DNA of 37,042 nucleotides from Pyronema omphalodes (taxonomy: Eukaryota > Ascomycota > Pezizomycetes > Pezizales > Pyronemataceae). The stretch spans positions 1 through 37,042 of the forward strand of contig JAJJXM010000142.1 of the NCBI GenBank assembly GCA_024516155.1, in the 5' to 3' direction. The notes beneath the pieces were generated by a model. That model did not search any database. It was not told the DNA's origin and worked only from the letters and a program-made list of their open reading frames with translations. Shown here in pieces: positions 1 to 7,911 of the stretch; the first letter of the stretch is position 1, and every line of letters begins with the position of its first letter. A program made the translations under genes and the position numbers.

Positions 1-1953
1 TCACTCTCCCTCTTTACTTATCCACATTACGAAATAGTCGACAAATAATATCAACCTTCAGCTATTCAACCAGGGCAATGATTCCAAAAGGCGTTGCCGC
101 TCATGTGGTCCAGGGGCGACCGGACCACATCTGGCAGACGTTGCCGAAGAAAGACGGTCAACTCTTCGAACAAGAGGTAAGACCCCCCCCCCTCCCCCCC
201 TCTCCGATGGCCTAAATCATCAACAACGGTCCCTCGCTGCTGCTCCACCCCTATCTCTGTCAAATGAAAAACCAGAACGAATAGCTACAATCTCTGTTTG
301 TCCTGGTGTTGCTGATTGTTGTGCGTCATGCCATGATATATGGTCATAAATGGCTAATACCATCTTAGATGACCAAGGCCAGGGTTATTGGTTGGTCGAC
401 CCCAGTCGTGAGATCCGGCATCCTGAGAATCATACCGGGAAACCTGCGAAACGTCCAGTGTTTCGGCCTTCTGGACACTCCCCCATCACAGCTATTGGGC
501 AATCAGCAACAACGGTTGCGGAGTTGAGACCAGACAATGCAACCAATATTAAGGGTGATCAACGATTGCGTTTCAGTTGTCCTTACGGCGTGATTCTTCA
601 CGTGGGTATAACACCTCACCGTAATGTCTGTTTTGTTGATTTTCATTTCCAGATGGTAACAGGCCCTATACCCACACGCCCTATGCCGCACCTTCTACAC
701 TCACTCCATCACAGCATGATTCTCCGCATATCTCTCGTTACCAACTGTGCTGTGATGTTGAATGGTCATTCGTGGATCATTTTGTACCTCCCGCTTCACA
801 TGGATCATTTCCAGTGTCATGCTGACTACCTCCATCAGGCCAGGGTCATGCAATTTTGTAGATCAAGTGTGCGTGATGCATTCATCATGGATGATGCTCC
901 AGGATCGAGGTTTGGATTGCTGCGACGCTGATTTCTTGTTGTACTTTCTTTGTACCTTTTCTGTACCTGGTTATAGACCTTAGCACGCATCTCGGGATGT
1001 CACTCGATCCCGGCGATTCGGTCTTGACTTGTTTGTGGTGATACTGGGATCGAGACGGTCGGACTGTGAGTTTGCATGTTGCTTCATTATCGTTTTGTTG
1101 CAGCATTTTGTCTGTGGGCAAAATCCATGGTCCAAATTAACCTGTTCCACTAGGCTCCACCACCATTGCATTATTCATCTGAAAGCGATGTTATTGGCAC
1201 CCCCTGGTACGAATCACACCCAGAACACAACCTCTGCTGTGATGCTGTCCAACTGGATCTTGCTTCTCCCCTACCATCCTTCACACATCTCCACATTTCA
1301 ACGGACAAATCCAAGGCAGATTTTACATCCATCATCACATCAGCCGTGGCTACTATTGCACAATGAAATGCATGCAAATTCCAACGACTCCATGTCTCAG
1401 CATTGACTCATTTCGGCAATACAATTCCCCCATGCAGGGTCCCGGCTGCAATGTCTTAAGCTCACTAGGTAGCAAGAGGACATCCATTATACAAAGACGA
1501 AGGGAAGCTGGTTGCAATAATCGGTTTAACCATGGAGAACCAAATACTAATGCAAGATCTGAGATAATTCGTAAAGGTGTAATGGCAGAGGAGGAATGAT
1601 CCGCTGGACAAGTGATCTTCCACATCCAGCAAAGTCTTACTTAACGGGCTCAGCAGACCTATAGCGGACAAAACACAGACTGCATTTGGACAAGCTATTA
1701 ATATACCAGAGGAGGTTATCGAAACACCGATTCATCGGATTTGCTTAGATGTTTTTATCCCGTGGGTATTTTTACTGTTTTTATTGGGTCTTGTTATATT
1801 CTTCTGTACTCATTGATTGTTTTCGGTGGGAGACGTGGATGTGTGTATTCATAATATATAATCATGTATTGCATTACTCTGTGAGAGAACAGTACATCAC
1901 AGTTCTACATCACTGAAATTTTCATCATTGATTGTCATTTCTAACCAATCACG
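1..1953. other. Unassigned flank, the only non-element DNA in the window
   Basis: No LTR, retrotransposon protein motif, rRNA or tRNA is visible here. Several short open frames exist (the longest about 193 codons at 350-931 on +), but they lack recognisable domains, overlap on both strands and have no convincing start context. The base composition is mixed, with C-rich runs at 186-206 and an AT-rich end (1740-1950). The block ends at 1953, directly before the TGTCAC end of the C1 LTR; TCACG (1949-1953) would be the left TSD. It may hold the 5' end of a host gene (see 78-176) or an old decayed element. Confidence 0.6.
78..176 (+). CDS. Possible first exon of a host gene
   Basis: An ATG at 78 opens exactly 33 codons that end, in phase 0, at a GTAAGA donor-like sequence at 177, followed by a pyrimidine-rich stretch. 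Upstream (1-77) is CT/AT-rich, like a fungal 5' leader. The encoded peptide is hydrophilic and basic/acidic mixed, with no family I recognise. No convincing acceptor and second exon could be chosen with confidence downstream. This is a weak call resting only on start and donor context; it could be chance. Confidence 0.2.
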
Positions 1954-2138
1954 TGTCACAACGCTCCCGTGACATGCTTCTGGCCTCCACCGTCACCACT
2001 GCAGGGCGATGGGTTGTTACCATCACCCTAGCAACCTGCTACGCAATAATGAAGTAATAGGGATAGGGCCAGGGGCTGGGCCCCTTGCCGCGGACTTTGA
2101 TAGGTTAGATTGTATTTGTTATTTAGTATTATTTTAGG

Positions 2139-2391
2139 TATCACGGTGGTTAGGCAAATGTTGGAATCTTTTTTGTATTACTTCTTTGTTATGTTATTTG
2201 GAATTACGGCGGTTAGCAAGGTATTTATCTTTTCGGTATGTATTGTTTCTTCGTTATTTGGAATTACGGCGGTTAGCAAGGTAGTTATCTTATGGTATGT
2301 ATTGTTTCCTTGTTATGCTATTTGGAATTAGGGCGGTTAGCAGAGGTGGGGAACGTTGGTAATGTATTTAGTTTATGACGGCGGTTAGCAT
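2139..2391 (+). repeat. Minisatellite inside the family-C LTR
   Basis: Degenerate tandem units of about 60-65 bp each carry an ACGGCGGTTAGC-like core (near 2143, 2209, 2269, 2330 and 2380) followed by a GTATGTATTGTTTC-like stretch. The same repeat, in more copies, is in the C2 LTR at about 30530-30840. Confidence 0.75.
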
Positions 2392-2400
2392 TGGGTCTGG

Positions 2401-2426
2401 AGCATTCTCCGCAGGCGGAGAATGCT
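2401..2426. other. Perfect 12-bp inverted repeat upstream of the TATA box
   Basis: AGCATTCTCCGC (2401-2412), a 2-nt loop, then its exact reverse complement (2415-2426). It lies 25 bp upstream of the LTR TATA box and is retained exactly in C2 (30495-30520), so it is a family feature: a binding site for a dimeric factor or an RNA/DNA hairpin. Confidence 0.8.
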
Positions 2427-2451
2427 GAGTCACGGGTTATGAAGGCACAAG

Positions 2452-2499
2452 TATAAGAGGAGGAAATGTGTACTTAGTTTATTTTCTTCACGCAATCAA
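2452..2499 (+). promoter_or_regulatory. Core promoter of LTR C and putative 5' end of R (self-primer complement)
   Basis: TATAAGAGG at 2452-2460 is followed 38 nt from its first base by ACGCAATCAA (2490-2499), the exact complement of the PBS at 2697-2706. The spacing fits a transcript starting near 2485-2490, so that its 5' end could fold onto the PBS. Confidence 0.65.
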
Positions 2500-2696
2500 G
2501 TTTCTATTTACTACAATCCTATCTACAGAAGTTTCCTTGTCACATTCCCATCTCTCCCAAACTCACCTGTGATTCCCCCCGGCAAAGCGTTGCCCATCTC
2601 GAACCCCCAAGCCTCACCTAAGCCGCGGCCGCCCCGCCCTTCGCCGAAAGCCCGCGCTGCCTGTCGTCAGTAAGCTGTCGATACGGATTCTGATAT

Positions 2697-2706
2697 TTGA
2701 TTGCGT
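2697..2706 (+). promoter_or_regulatory. Primer-binding site of C1, self-priming type
   Basis: TTGATTGCGT begins one base after the LTR end. It has no TGG start, as a tRNA 3'-CCA partner would require, but it pairs over 10 nt with ACGCAATCAA in R (2490-2499). Confidence 0.65.
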
Positions 2707-2846
2707 CCTGTGTACGACACCCAACGAGGAACGAAAGGCCGAAAAAAAAAACCCCATCGAACTTCCCGATACCTCAACCGACGACCCCGCGGATATGGCG
2801 ACCGTGGCAGGACTAGAACTTGTCACTCCGCTCTCAATGACCCAGG

Positions 2847-3987
2847 TGTAACGGCGAACAAGGGAGAGATAGCTGACGGAGAACCTGAGGGATCTTCTCA
2901 ATTATTCACTCTTGAGTTCAATGAATATAACCTTGTAATAACTTCAACGTTAGAAACTCTTAAGCTGTGTCAAGCATCAACTTAGAGACTTTCTGTGTTT
3001 AGAAGTTTAAGGAAATACGCAAAGATTTCAAGGGACAAAGAGATCCAAAGACGGGGACGAGAACGAGGACGTAAACAAAGATTTCGACCAAGTATTTGAA
3101 TTTGTAAATAAACAAATAACTGTGTAAGGAGAAAAGAAAAACAAAATAGACAAACAAAGAAACAATCCTCTTATATAGAATTTTTCCTCCTTACACGCCG
3201 AGCCACTATTTGCAGATTTTTCCCGAAAAATAACTAAGTAAACAACGCGGTCGCGGTTGCGCGTTCTAGACGCGCTAACGCGTTCGTACCAAATTAGCGT
3301 GTTTGCGTGCACAGCCTCGTCGCGCGCTCGTTAGCGTATCTCGCGTGCGCGATACCGTAACTCGCGTACCCGGTCGCGTACTTCGCGTGCGCGCTAGCGT
3401 AACCCTAAGCTTAGTCACGCGTGCGCTTTCGTGACCCTAATTGTGCGCATGCGTCCGTAACCCTAACCCCAGCTGTGCGCGTACGGTCACAAACCTAACC
3501 CTAGTTTGTGTGCGTGCGGGTGCAACCCTAACCCTAGTCACGTGAATCCAGATCAGCTGCGATTGGAAAGATGGTGCAATACTGATAAGGTCACATGACT
3601 AGATCTTGTCTTATCGATAAGATGATTGTGCCCTAGCCCTAGTCACGTGTGCGCACATTAGTAGACCAGTGCGCGTGCATACTGATCTACTACTGATTAG
3701 AGACACGTGACCGATCTTATCTAATCGGATAAGATGATCGGTAAACCGTAGGTATGGAATTTCCGAAAAGGGATCCGAACAGACCCCTAACCCTGGGGAT
3801 AGGTCACGCGACCTTTTTGACAATTTGGGAATTGAGCGTAACCCTAACACAGGCGAGTGACGAGTGATGATCGAAGACCGAAGGATAATAGAAATGAATA
3901 AACAAACGAGTGCTGAATAATGAAGCGAATGATAATAGGTGAATGAATGACGAGGAGGGGGAAGGTAATAATTCTCGAGCCGCGACA
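2847..3987 (-). repeat. 3' LTR of A-outer (1141 bp)
   Basis: On the plus strand it runs TGTAACGG...GCGACA; read on the element's strand it starts TGTCGCGG (TGTCACGG in A-inner) and ends GTTACA. It contains CCCTAA-type telomere-like motifs between about 3400 and 3845, GATA-type palindromes and a TATATAAGAGG-like core promoter. It matches both A-inner LTRs, with substitutions. Confidence 0.9.
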
Positions 3988-4026
3988 GGATCCCCCTTCT
4001 TGGACTGAGCTCCGGCGAAGTAACTT

Positions 4027-5174
4027 CTAAGGTAAGTTGGGGAGGGGTCCCGGTTTATCGGGGTACTTTTTATGAAAGTCGTCAACGGCTTTACTGTCGG
4101 AATGAAGTTCGGCGGGTTCCCAATCGGGCATATCGTATCCAACCCATTTAACCATATACTGGAGTTTCTTCCGGTGAATTCGGGAGTCGAGGATAGCTTC
4201 GATGAAGTATTCGTCTTCACCGTCGATTTCCACCGGGGGTGGTGGGTCTGATTGTTGACCGGGGTAGGGGTCATTCGCAGCGGGTTCCAATAGGGAAACA
4301 TGTTGAACGTTGTGGCATTTCATCGTCGGGGGTAGTTCTAATCGGTAGGCATAGGGGGATACTTTGGCGCTAATCTTGAGGGGTCCGTAACGTTCGTTGT
4401 CTAATTTCCGGGAGGGTCGACGGGTTTTCCAATTGCGGGCATTGATCCATACCAGATCTCCGGGCTGATAATTCGGTGACGGGAGTCGATGTTTATCGGC
4501 ATTCTCTTGATAACGTAGATTAGGTCTATTGATTTCAGCTCGTAAATGGTTATGGATTTCGGCGAGGGTTTTCGAAGTTGTGAGGGCCCGTCGATTGTTT
4601 ACATCGTTCGTAGCTGCTGGGAGTAAATCGAATTGGCAACGGGGGTCGAATCCTTTATTAGCAAAGAACGGGGAAGTTCCCGTTGTCTCGGATGCTTGGT
4701 TATTTGCAGCGAATTCTGCTAATGGTAACCAGTCAGCCCAATCGTCTTGAAGATAGTTGACGTGGGCTCGGAGGTATTGTTCCATAATAGCGTTCATTCG
4801 TTCTGATTGACCGTCCGTTTGTGGATGGAGTGCCGTAGATAATCGAGGCTCGATTACTCAACGTCGACGGAGATTCTTCCAAAACAAAGCAGCGAATTGG
4901 GGTCCTCGATCAGAGATAATGGTAAGGGGGAGTCCATGCAATCGAAAGATGTGGGTAATAAACAAAGACGATAATTCCTTTGCGTCGATATCTGTTCGAC
5001 AGGCAATCAGATGTCGTTCTTTGGTTAATCTGTCCACAACTACCCAAATTGCATCACACCCATTGGACCATGGTAATCCTGTTACGAAGTCCATTGATAT
5101 GGCCTGCCAGGGTCTTTCTGGGATAGGTAGTGGGCGTAGGATACCAAACGGGGCGTGTATGGTAGGTTTTGAAC
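4027..5174 (-). pseudogene. A-outer pol, 3' part: integrase core and chromodomain
   Basis: Read on the minus strand it gives the integrase DDE core (DFVTGLPW, IISDRGPQF, MNAIMEQYLR), the integrase C-terminal domain and a C-terminal chromodomain ending before the stop at 4027. The chromodomain (LQYMVKWVGYDMPDWEP) is intact. Relative to A-inner, a TGA at about 4854-4860 interrupts the core, so this half alone is broken. The 5' half continues at 26211 on the far side of A-inner. Chromodomain integrases of chromoviruses are known to direct integration to histone-marked chromatin. Confidence 0.85.
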
Positions 5175-5319
5175 GTTGGTGTCACGGCTCGAGAATTATT
5201 ACCTTCCCCCTCCTCGTCATTCATTCACCTATTATCATTCGCTTCATTATTCAGCACTCGTTTGTTTATTTATTTCTATTATCCTTCGGTCTTCGATCAC
5301 CACTCGTCACTCGCCTGGG

Positions 5320-5765
5320 TTAGGGTTACGCTCAATTCCCAAATTGTCAAAAAGGTCACGTGACCTACCCCCAGGGTTAGGGTCAGCTCGGATCCCTTTT
5401 CGGAAATTCCATACCTACGGTCTACCGATCATCTTATCCGATTAGATAAGATCGGTCACGTGTTCTAATCAGTAGTAGATCAGTATGCACGCGCACTGGT
5501 CTACTAATGTGCGCACACGTGACTAGGGCTAGGGCACGATCATCTTATCGATAAGATAAGATCTAGTCATGTGACCTTATCAGTATTGCACCATCTTTCC
5601 AATCGCAGCTCATCTGGATTCACGTGACTAGGGTTAGGGTTGCACCCGCACGCACACAAACTAGGGTTAGGTTTGTGACCGTACGCGCACAGCTAGGGTT
5701 AGGGTTACGGACGCACGCGCACGATTAGGGTTACAGCGGCGCGCGCGTGACTACGCTTAGGGTTA
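5320..5765 (+). repeat. Interspersed telomere-like TTAGGG motifs in LTR A U3
   Basis: At least six TTAGGG units (for example 5320-5325, 5377-5382, 5634-5639, then near 5697, 5726 and 5757), several within AGGGTTAGGG, are separated by CpG-rich spacers rather than forming a pure array. The same layout recurs in the A-inner 3' LTR (about 17900-18350) and in A-outer (about 3400-3845 as CCCTAA). TTAGGG is the telomeric repeat of many filamentous fungi. Confidence 0.75.
5354..5557. promoter_or_regulatory. Palindromic factor-like sites in LTR A U3
   Basis: GGTCACGTGACC (5354-5365) is a perfect 12-bp palindrome with an E-box core. ATCTTATC...GATAAGAT (5431-5438, 5445-5452) is an inverted pair of GATA-factor-like sites. 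ATCTTATCGATAAGAT (5542-5557) is a perfect 16-bp palindrome of the same half-site. All recur in the 3' LTR. Binding by fungal GATA or bHLH factors is inference. Confidence 0.5.
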
Positions 5766-5987
5766 CGCTAGCGCGCACGCGAAGTACGCTACCGCGGACG
5801 AGAGTTACACTATCGCGCACGCGAGATACGCTAACGAGCGCCCGACGAGGCTGTGCACGCAAACACGCGAATTTGGTACGAACGCGTTGGCGCGCCTAGA
5901 ACGCGCAACCGTGACCGCGTTGTTTACTTAGTTATTTTCCGGGAAAAATCTGCAAGTAGTGGCTCGGCATGTAAGGAGGAAAAATTG

Positions 5988-6049
5988 TATATAAGAGGAT
6001 TGTTTCTTTGTTTGTTTGTTTTGTTTTTCTTTTCTCCTTACACAGTTAT
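5988..6049 (+). promoter_or_regulatory. Core promoter of LTR A and self-primer complement at the start of R
   Basis: TATATAAGAGG (5988-5998) is followed by a T-rich tract and TTACACAGTTAT (6038-6049), an exact 12-nt complement of the PBS at 6321-6332. The distance of about 50 nt places this motif at or near the expected transcript 5' end. Confidence 0.7.
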
Positions 6050-6320
6050 TTGTTTATTTAAAAATTCAAATACTTTGTCGAGATCTTTGTTTACCTCCTC
6101 GTCCTCGTTCCCGTCTTTAGATCTCTTTGTCCCTTGAAATCTTTGTTTATTTCCTTGAACTTCTAAACACAGAAAGTTTCTAAGTTGATGCTTGACACAG
6201 CTCAAGAGTTTCTAACGTTGAAGTTATTATAAGGTTATATCCATTGAACTCAAGAGTGAATAATTGAGAAGAGCCCACAGGTTCTCCGTCAGCTATCTCT
6301 CCCTTGTTCGCCGTTACAAC

Positions 6321-6332
6321 ATAACTGTGTAA
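6321..6332 (+). promoter_or_regulatory. Primer-binding site of A-inner, self-priming type
   Basis: ATAACTGTGTAA lies 2 nt after the LTR end. It is not a TGG-type tRNA site, but pairs over 12 nt with TTACACAGTTAT (6038-6049) in R. Confidence 0.7.
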
Positions 6333-6381
6333 TCAAGACCTGCCGGCTCTACCGTCAACTCTCGATTACAACAAGCTTTAC

Positions 6382-6552
6382 ATGCTTCACAACCTCTGGG
6401 TCTACGAATTCATCAATCTATTACCGATTTTCCGTTCCCTCGAAAACCCCGTCGTCCTCGACGAAATCGAAATTGCTCGACAACTCGGAAACGAATACCC
6501 AGCAACTCGAATTCAATATAACGACGAAACCAACATCTGGCACCTCCGTTAA
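6382..6552 (+). CDS. Leader ORF ('ORF0') upstream of gag, family A, 56 aa
   Basis: The ATG at 6382 opens 56 codons to the TAA at 6550-6552; the gag ATG follows 9 nt later at 6562. The peptide has a hydrophobic N-terminal third (motif EFINLLPI), then an acidic/helical stretch (VLDEIEIARQLG) and ends NIWHLR. The same ORF, same length and open, occurs in A-outer (29910-30080), with a few substitutions and no indel. This is notable because A-outer's gag and pol have many frameshifts. No known family recognised. It could encode a small protein or act as an upstream ORF controlling gag by reinitiation. Confidence 0.5.
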   Translation: MLHNLWVYEFINLLPIFRSLENPVVLDEIEIARQLGNEYPATRIQYNDETNIWHLR

Positions 6553-6561
6553 TCCCTCGAA

Positions 6562-7099
6562 ATGGACCAAAATGACAAGGTCGTCGTGGCCCTGTACCTC
6601 AACGAAGCCGAAAGGTTGGAGGTCGAACAGGACCCCACGAAGATCAAATTGGTCCGCAACGCCGTAAAGGAATACGAACGGGACTGTCAACTTAGAGACG
6701 ACCTCCGAGTCGAACTCACAGAAGCTCGAAAGGACAACTTCCTCTACGCCCAACGAATTACCGACTTCGAAAGGGATCTCGAAAGCGCCAACTCCTCCGT
6801 TCGACTCCTACAAGCCCTTACAAAGAACGGTCCCCTCCCGAATACCCGTCCTATCGAATTACCTCACCCACCTGAGTTCTCTGGTGAACGCAAGGAACTC
6901 TTGAACTTCATCTCGAAGGTCAGATCCAAGCTCGCCGGAGACTCCTCCCGTTTTACCGATGATCAACATAAGCTACGTTATACTTATGGATATCTCAAAG
7001 GCAACGCTCAGAATCAAATTCAACCCTACGTCCTTACAGATACGATTAAGCTTAAGGACGTTGAGGCTCTCATTACAATTCTGGAAGCTGCCTTTGGAG
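6562..7099 (+). pseudogene. gag: A-inner gag, N-terminal part, split by B1
   Basis: The ATG at 6562 begins an intact reading frame. It gives a charged N-terminus, then a predicted coiled coil (about residues 30-90, rich in E/R/L heptads), a PIELPHPPEFSGERKEL motif at the start of the gag core, and a retrotransposon-gag helical region. The frame is cut after EAAFG by the B1 LTR at 7100; the natural continuation is at 13524. Gag would form the virus-like particle and bind the element RNA. The last five bases (TGGAG) are the mutated left TSD of B1. Confidence 0.85.
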
Positions 7100-7379
7100 T
7101 GTCACGGCACACGGCTGACGAGCCGTTGTGTTGTTGCGTCATCATTATGTTGTCGTTGTTGTTGTCGACATCGTGCCGTTGTCTTGCCGTGTTGTGTTGT
7201 GTTGTGTTGTCGTTGTGTTGTTGTGTGTGCCGTGCCGTTGTGGTTGATAGACTGATTGATGATGGATGACGTACCATGAGCTGGAGAGCTGTGGCGTCGC
7301 AGGTGAATTAATGGAGAACGGAAGCTTTCATGTAGGGATGTTGGATGACGGCCCAGCAAGAGTGCTGGCCGCCCCTTTG

Positions 7380-7426
7380 TACATAAGGAGGCTTGCCTCC
7401 CCGTTGTCGAGTTCTCCATCGAACGT
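7380..7426 (+). promoter_or_regulatory. TATA-like site and self-primer complement of LTR B
   Basis: TACATAAGGAGG begins at 7380; ATCGAACGT (7418-7426) follows about 37 nt later and is the exact complement of ACGTTCGAT in the PBS (7636-7644). The geometry is the same as in families C and D. Confidence 0.6.
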
Positions 7427-7448
7427 CTTGTGTCTTTCCCTTGTTCTT

Positions 7449-7454
7449 AATAAA
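7449..7454 (+). terminator. AATAAA polyadenylation-type signal in LTR B
   Basis: AATAAA at 7449-7454, about 30 nt downstream of the inferred start of R, is retained in the 3' LTR (13334-13339) and in B2 (36336-36341). In the 3' LTR it would direct 3'-end formation. Confidence 0.5.
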
Positions 7455-7635
7455 GACTTCTCCTTCCAGTCCCACGTCATTCTTGTCCTTGTCCCTGTTC
7501 CTGTTTCGTGTGCCGTCCGTCTGACGAGCACTTCGGTCCTTGTCTTTCCGTTCCCCGTCCTGGAACCCGCCTAGTCCCCCTTGCCGGTAGTGTTCAGTGT
7601 GTACTTTGAACGTCCGTTCCTAGTTCCCTGACATT

Positions 7636-7644
7636 ACGTTCGAT
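7636..7644 (+). promoter_or_regulatory. Primer-binding site of B1, self-priming type
   Basis: ACGTTCGAT lies 2 nt after the LTR end and pairs over 9 nt with ATCGAACGT in R (7418-7426). There is no tRNA-like TGG start. It is identical in B2 (36523-36531 with 36305-36313). Confidence 0.6.
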
Positions 7645-7668
7645 CGAATAATTATTCAACCAACACGC

Positions 7669-7911
7669 ATGAACCCCACCGGTTCTGCTTGGACCTACGC
7701 CTTAAAACAAGCCCTGGAAACGCACACCCTAAACGAAACCTTCGGGATTTCCGACCGATTCGCTGGCGCAGTGCGAAGAACCATCCGAAGAGCAGAAAAT
7801 CACTGCTACCTTGTGGTCCGCTGGGAACTCCAGGACTACACTTACCAGGAGCACGTCCGCCACACCATCAGACTCAAGCCAATCCTCCGAGCCCGCCAGA
7901 ATGCACGTTAA
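7669..7911 (+). CDS. Leader ORF1 of family B, 80 aa, overlapping the gag start
   Basis: The ATG at 7669 is the first after the PBS. The 80-residue product is basic (RRTIRRAEN in the middle), with an aromatic-rich region (CYLVVRWELQDYTYQEH) and a basic C-terminus (RLKPILRARQN). Its TAA (7909-7911) overlaps the next ATG (7901) by 11 nt in another frame, an arrangement suited to termination-reinitiation. The same ORF, uninterrupted and of the same length, is in B2 (36556-36798), with five residue changes. I do not recognise a family. An N-terminal gag extension reached by frameshifting is an alternative. Confidence 0.6.
   Translation: MNPTGSAWTYALKQALETHTLNETFGISDRFAGAVRRTIRRAENHCYLVVRWELQDYTYQEHVRHTIRLKPILRARQNAR

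Larger units (their letters stand above)
1954..2695 (+). repeat. LTR of family C (C1 copy, 742 bp)
   Basis: Limits were set by comparison with C2 and by the abutting PBS. It contains, in order, the coding tail for the accessory-protein membrane segment (to the TAA at 2055-2057), a minisatellite (about 2139-2391), a perfect hairpin (2401-2426), a TATA box (2452-2460) and the self-primer complement (2490-2499). It is 60 bp shorter than the C2 LTR, about one minisatellite unit. Confidence 0.8.
1954..2846 (+). mobile_element. Element C1: 5' LTR plus leader of a family-C Ty3/gypsy element, cut by A-outer
   Basis: The LTR begins TGTCACAACG at 1954 and ends CTGATA at 2695. The leader with the primer-binding site follows, and the element is interrupted at 2846/2847 by A-outer (TSD candidate CCAGG, 2842-2846). 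The LTR is recognisably the same family as that of C2 (30228-31029), although in opposite orientation. The remainder of C1 should lie beyond the right edge of the window, after the rest of A-outer. C1 is the oldest layer of the nest. Confidence 0.8.
5180..6318 (+). repeat. 5' LTR of A-inner (1139 bp)
   Basis: It starts TGTCACGG and ends CGTTACA. U3 holds spaced TTAGGG motifs, E-box and GATA palindromes and alternating GCGCGC-rich tracts; the TATA box is at 5988-5998 and R begins near 6038. It differs from its own 3' LTR at many positions, so the insertion is older than B1 or D. Confidence 0.93.
7100..7633 (+). repeat. 5' LTR of B1 (534 bp)
   Basis: It starts TGTCACGGCAC and ends CCCTGACA. 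It carries a GTTGT/GTGTT microsatellite (about 7190-7225), a hairpin directly upstream of the TATA-like site (CAGCA...TGCTG within about 7351-7371), the TATA-like TACATAAGG (7380) and AATAAA (7449). Matching LTRs are at 12980-13518 and 35984-36520. Confidence 0.93.

Noticed and set aside
350..931. 193-codon open frame on + in the left flank
   Set aside because: No recognisable domain, overlapping open frames on both strands and irregular composition; its length is within what chance allows.
2697..2706. tRNA-type primer-binding sites after the LTRs
   Set aside because: None begins with TGG in any of the four families; intra-element complementarity fits better.
3400..3845. A true internal telomere or chromosome-end fusion
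   Set aside because: CCCTAA/TTAGGG units are interspersed with unique sequence and repeat identically in each A LTR, so they belong to the LTR.
5853..6137. Open frame of 94 codons recurring in the LTR A copies (also 3028-3312 and 18433-18639)
   Set aside because: It spans the TATA box, start of R and T-rich tract, and is interrupted or altered in one copy; recurrence reflects LTR identity, not coding.
7190..7225. GTTGT repeats as a possible CRISPR-like or telomeric array
   Set aside because: Simple microsatellite within LTR B, with no spacers and variable unit number between LTRs.
7266..7574. 102-codon frame in LTR B (also 13151-13459 and 36144-36461)
   Set aside because: It crosses the TATA-like site, R and AATAAA of the LTR; shared only because LTRs are copies.
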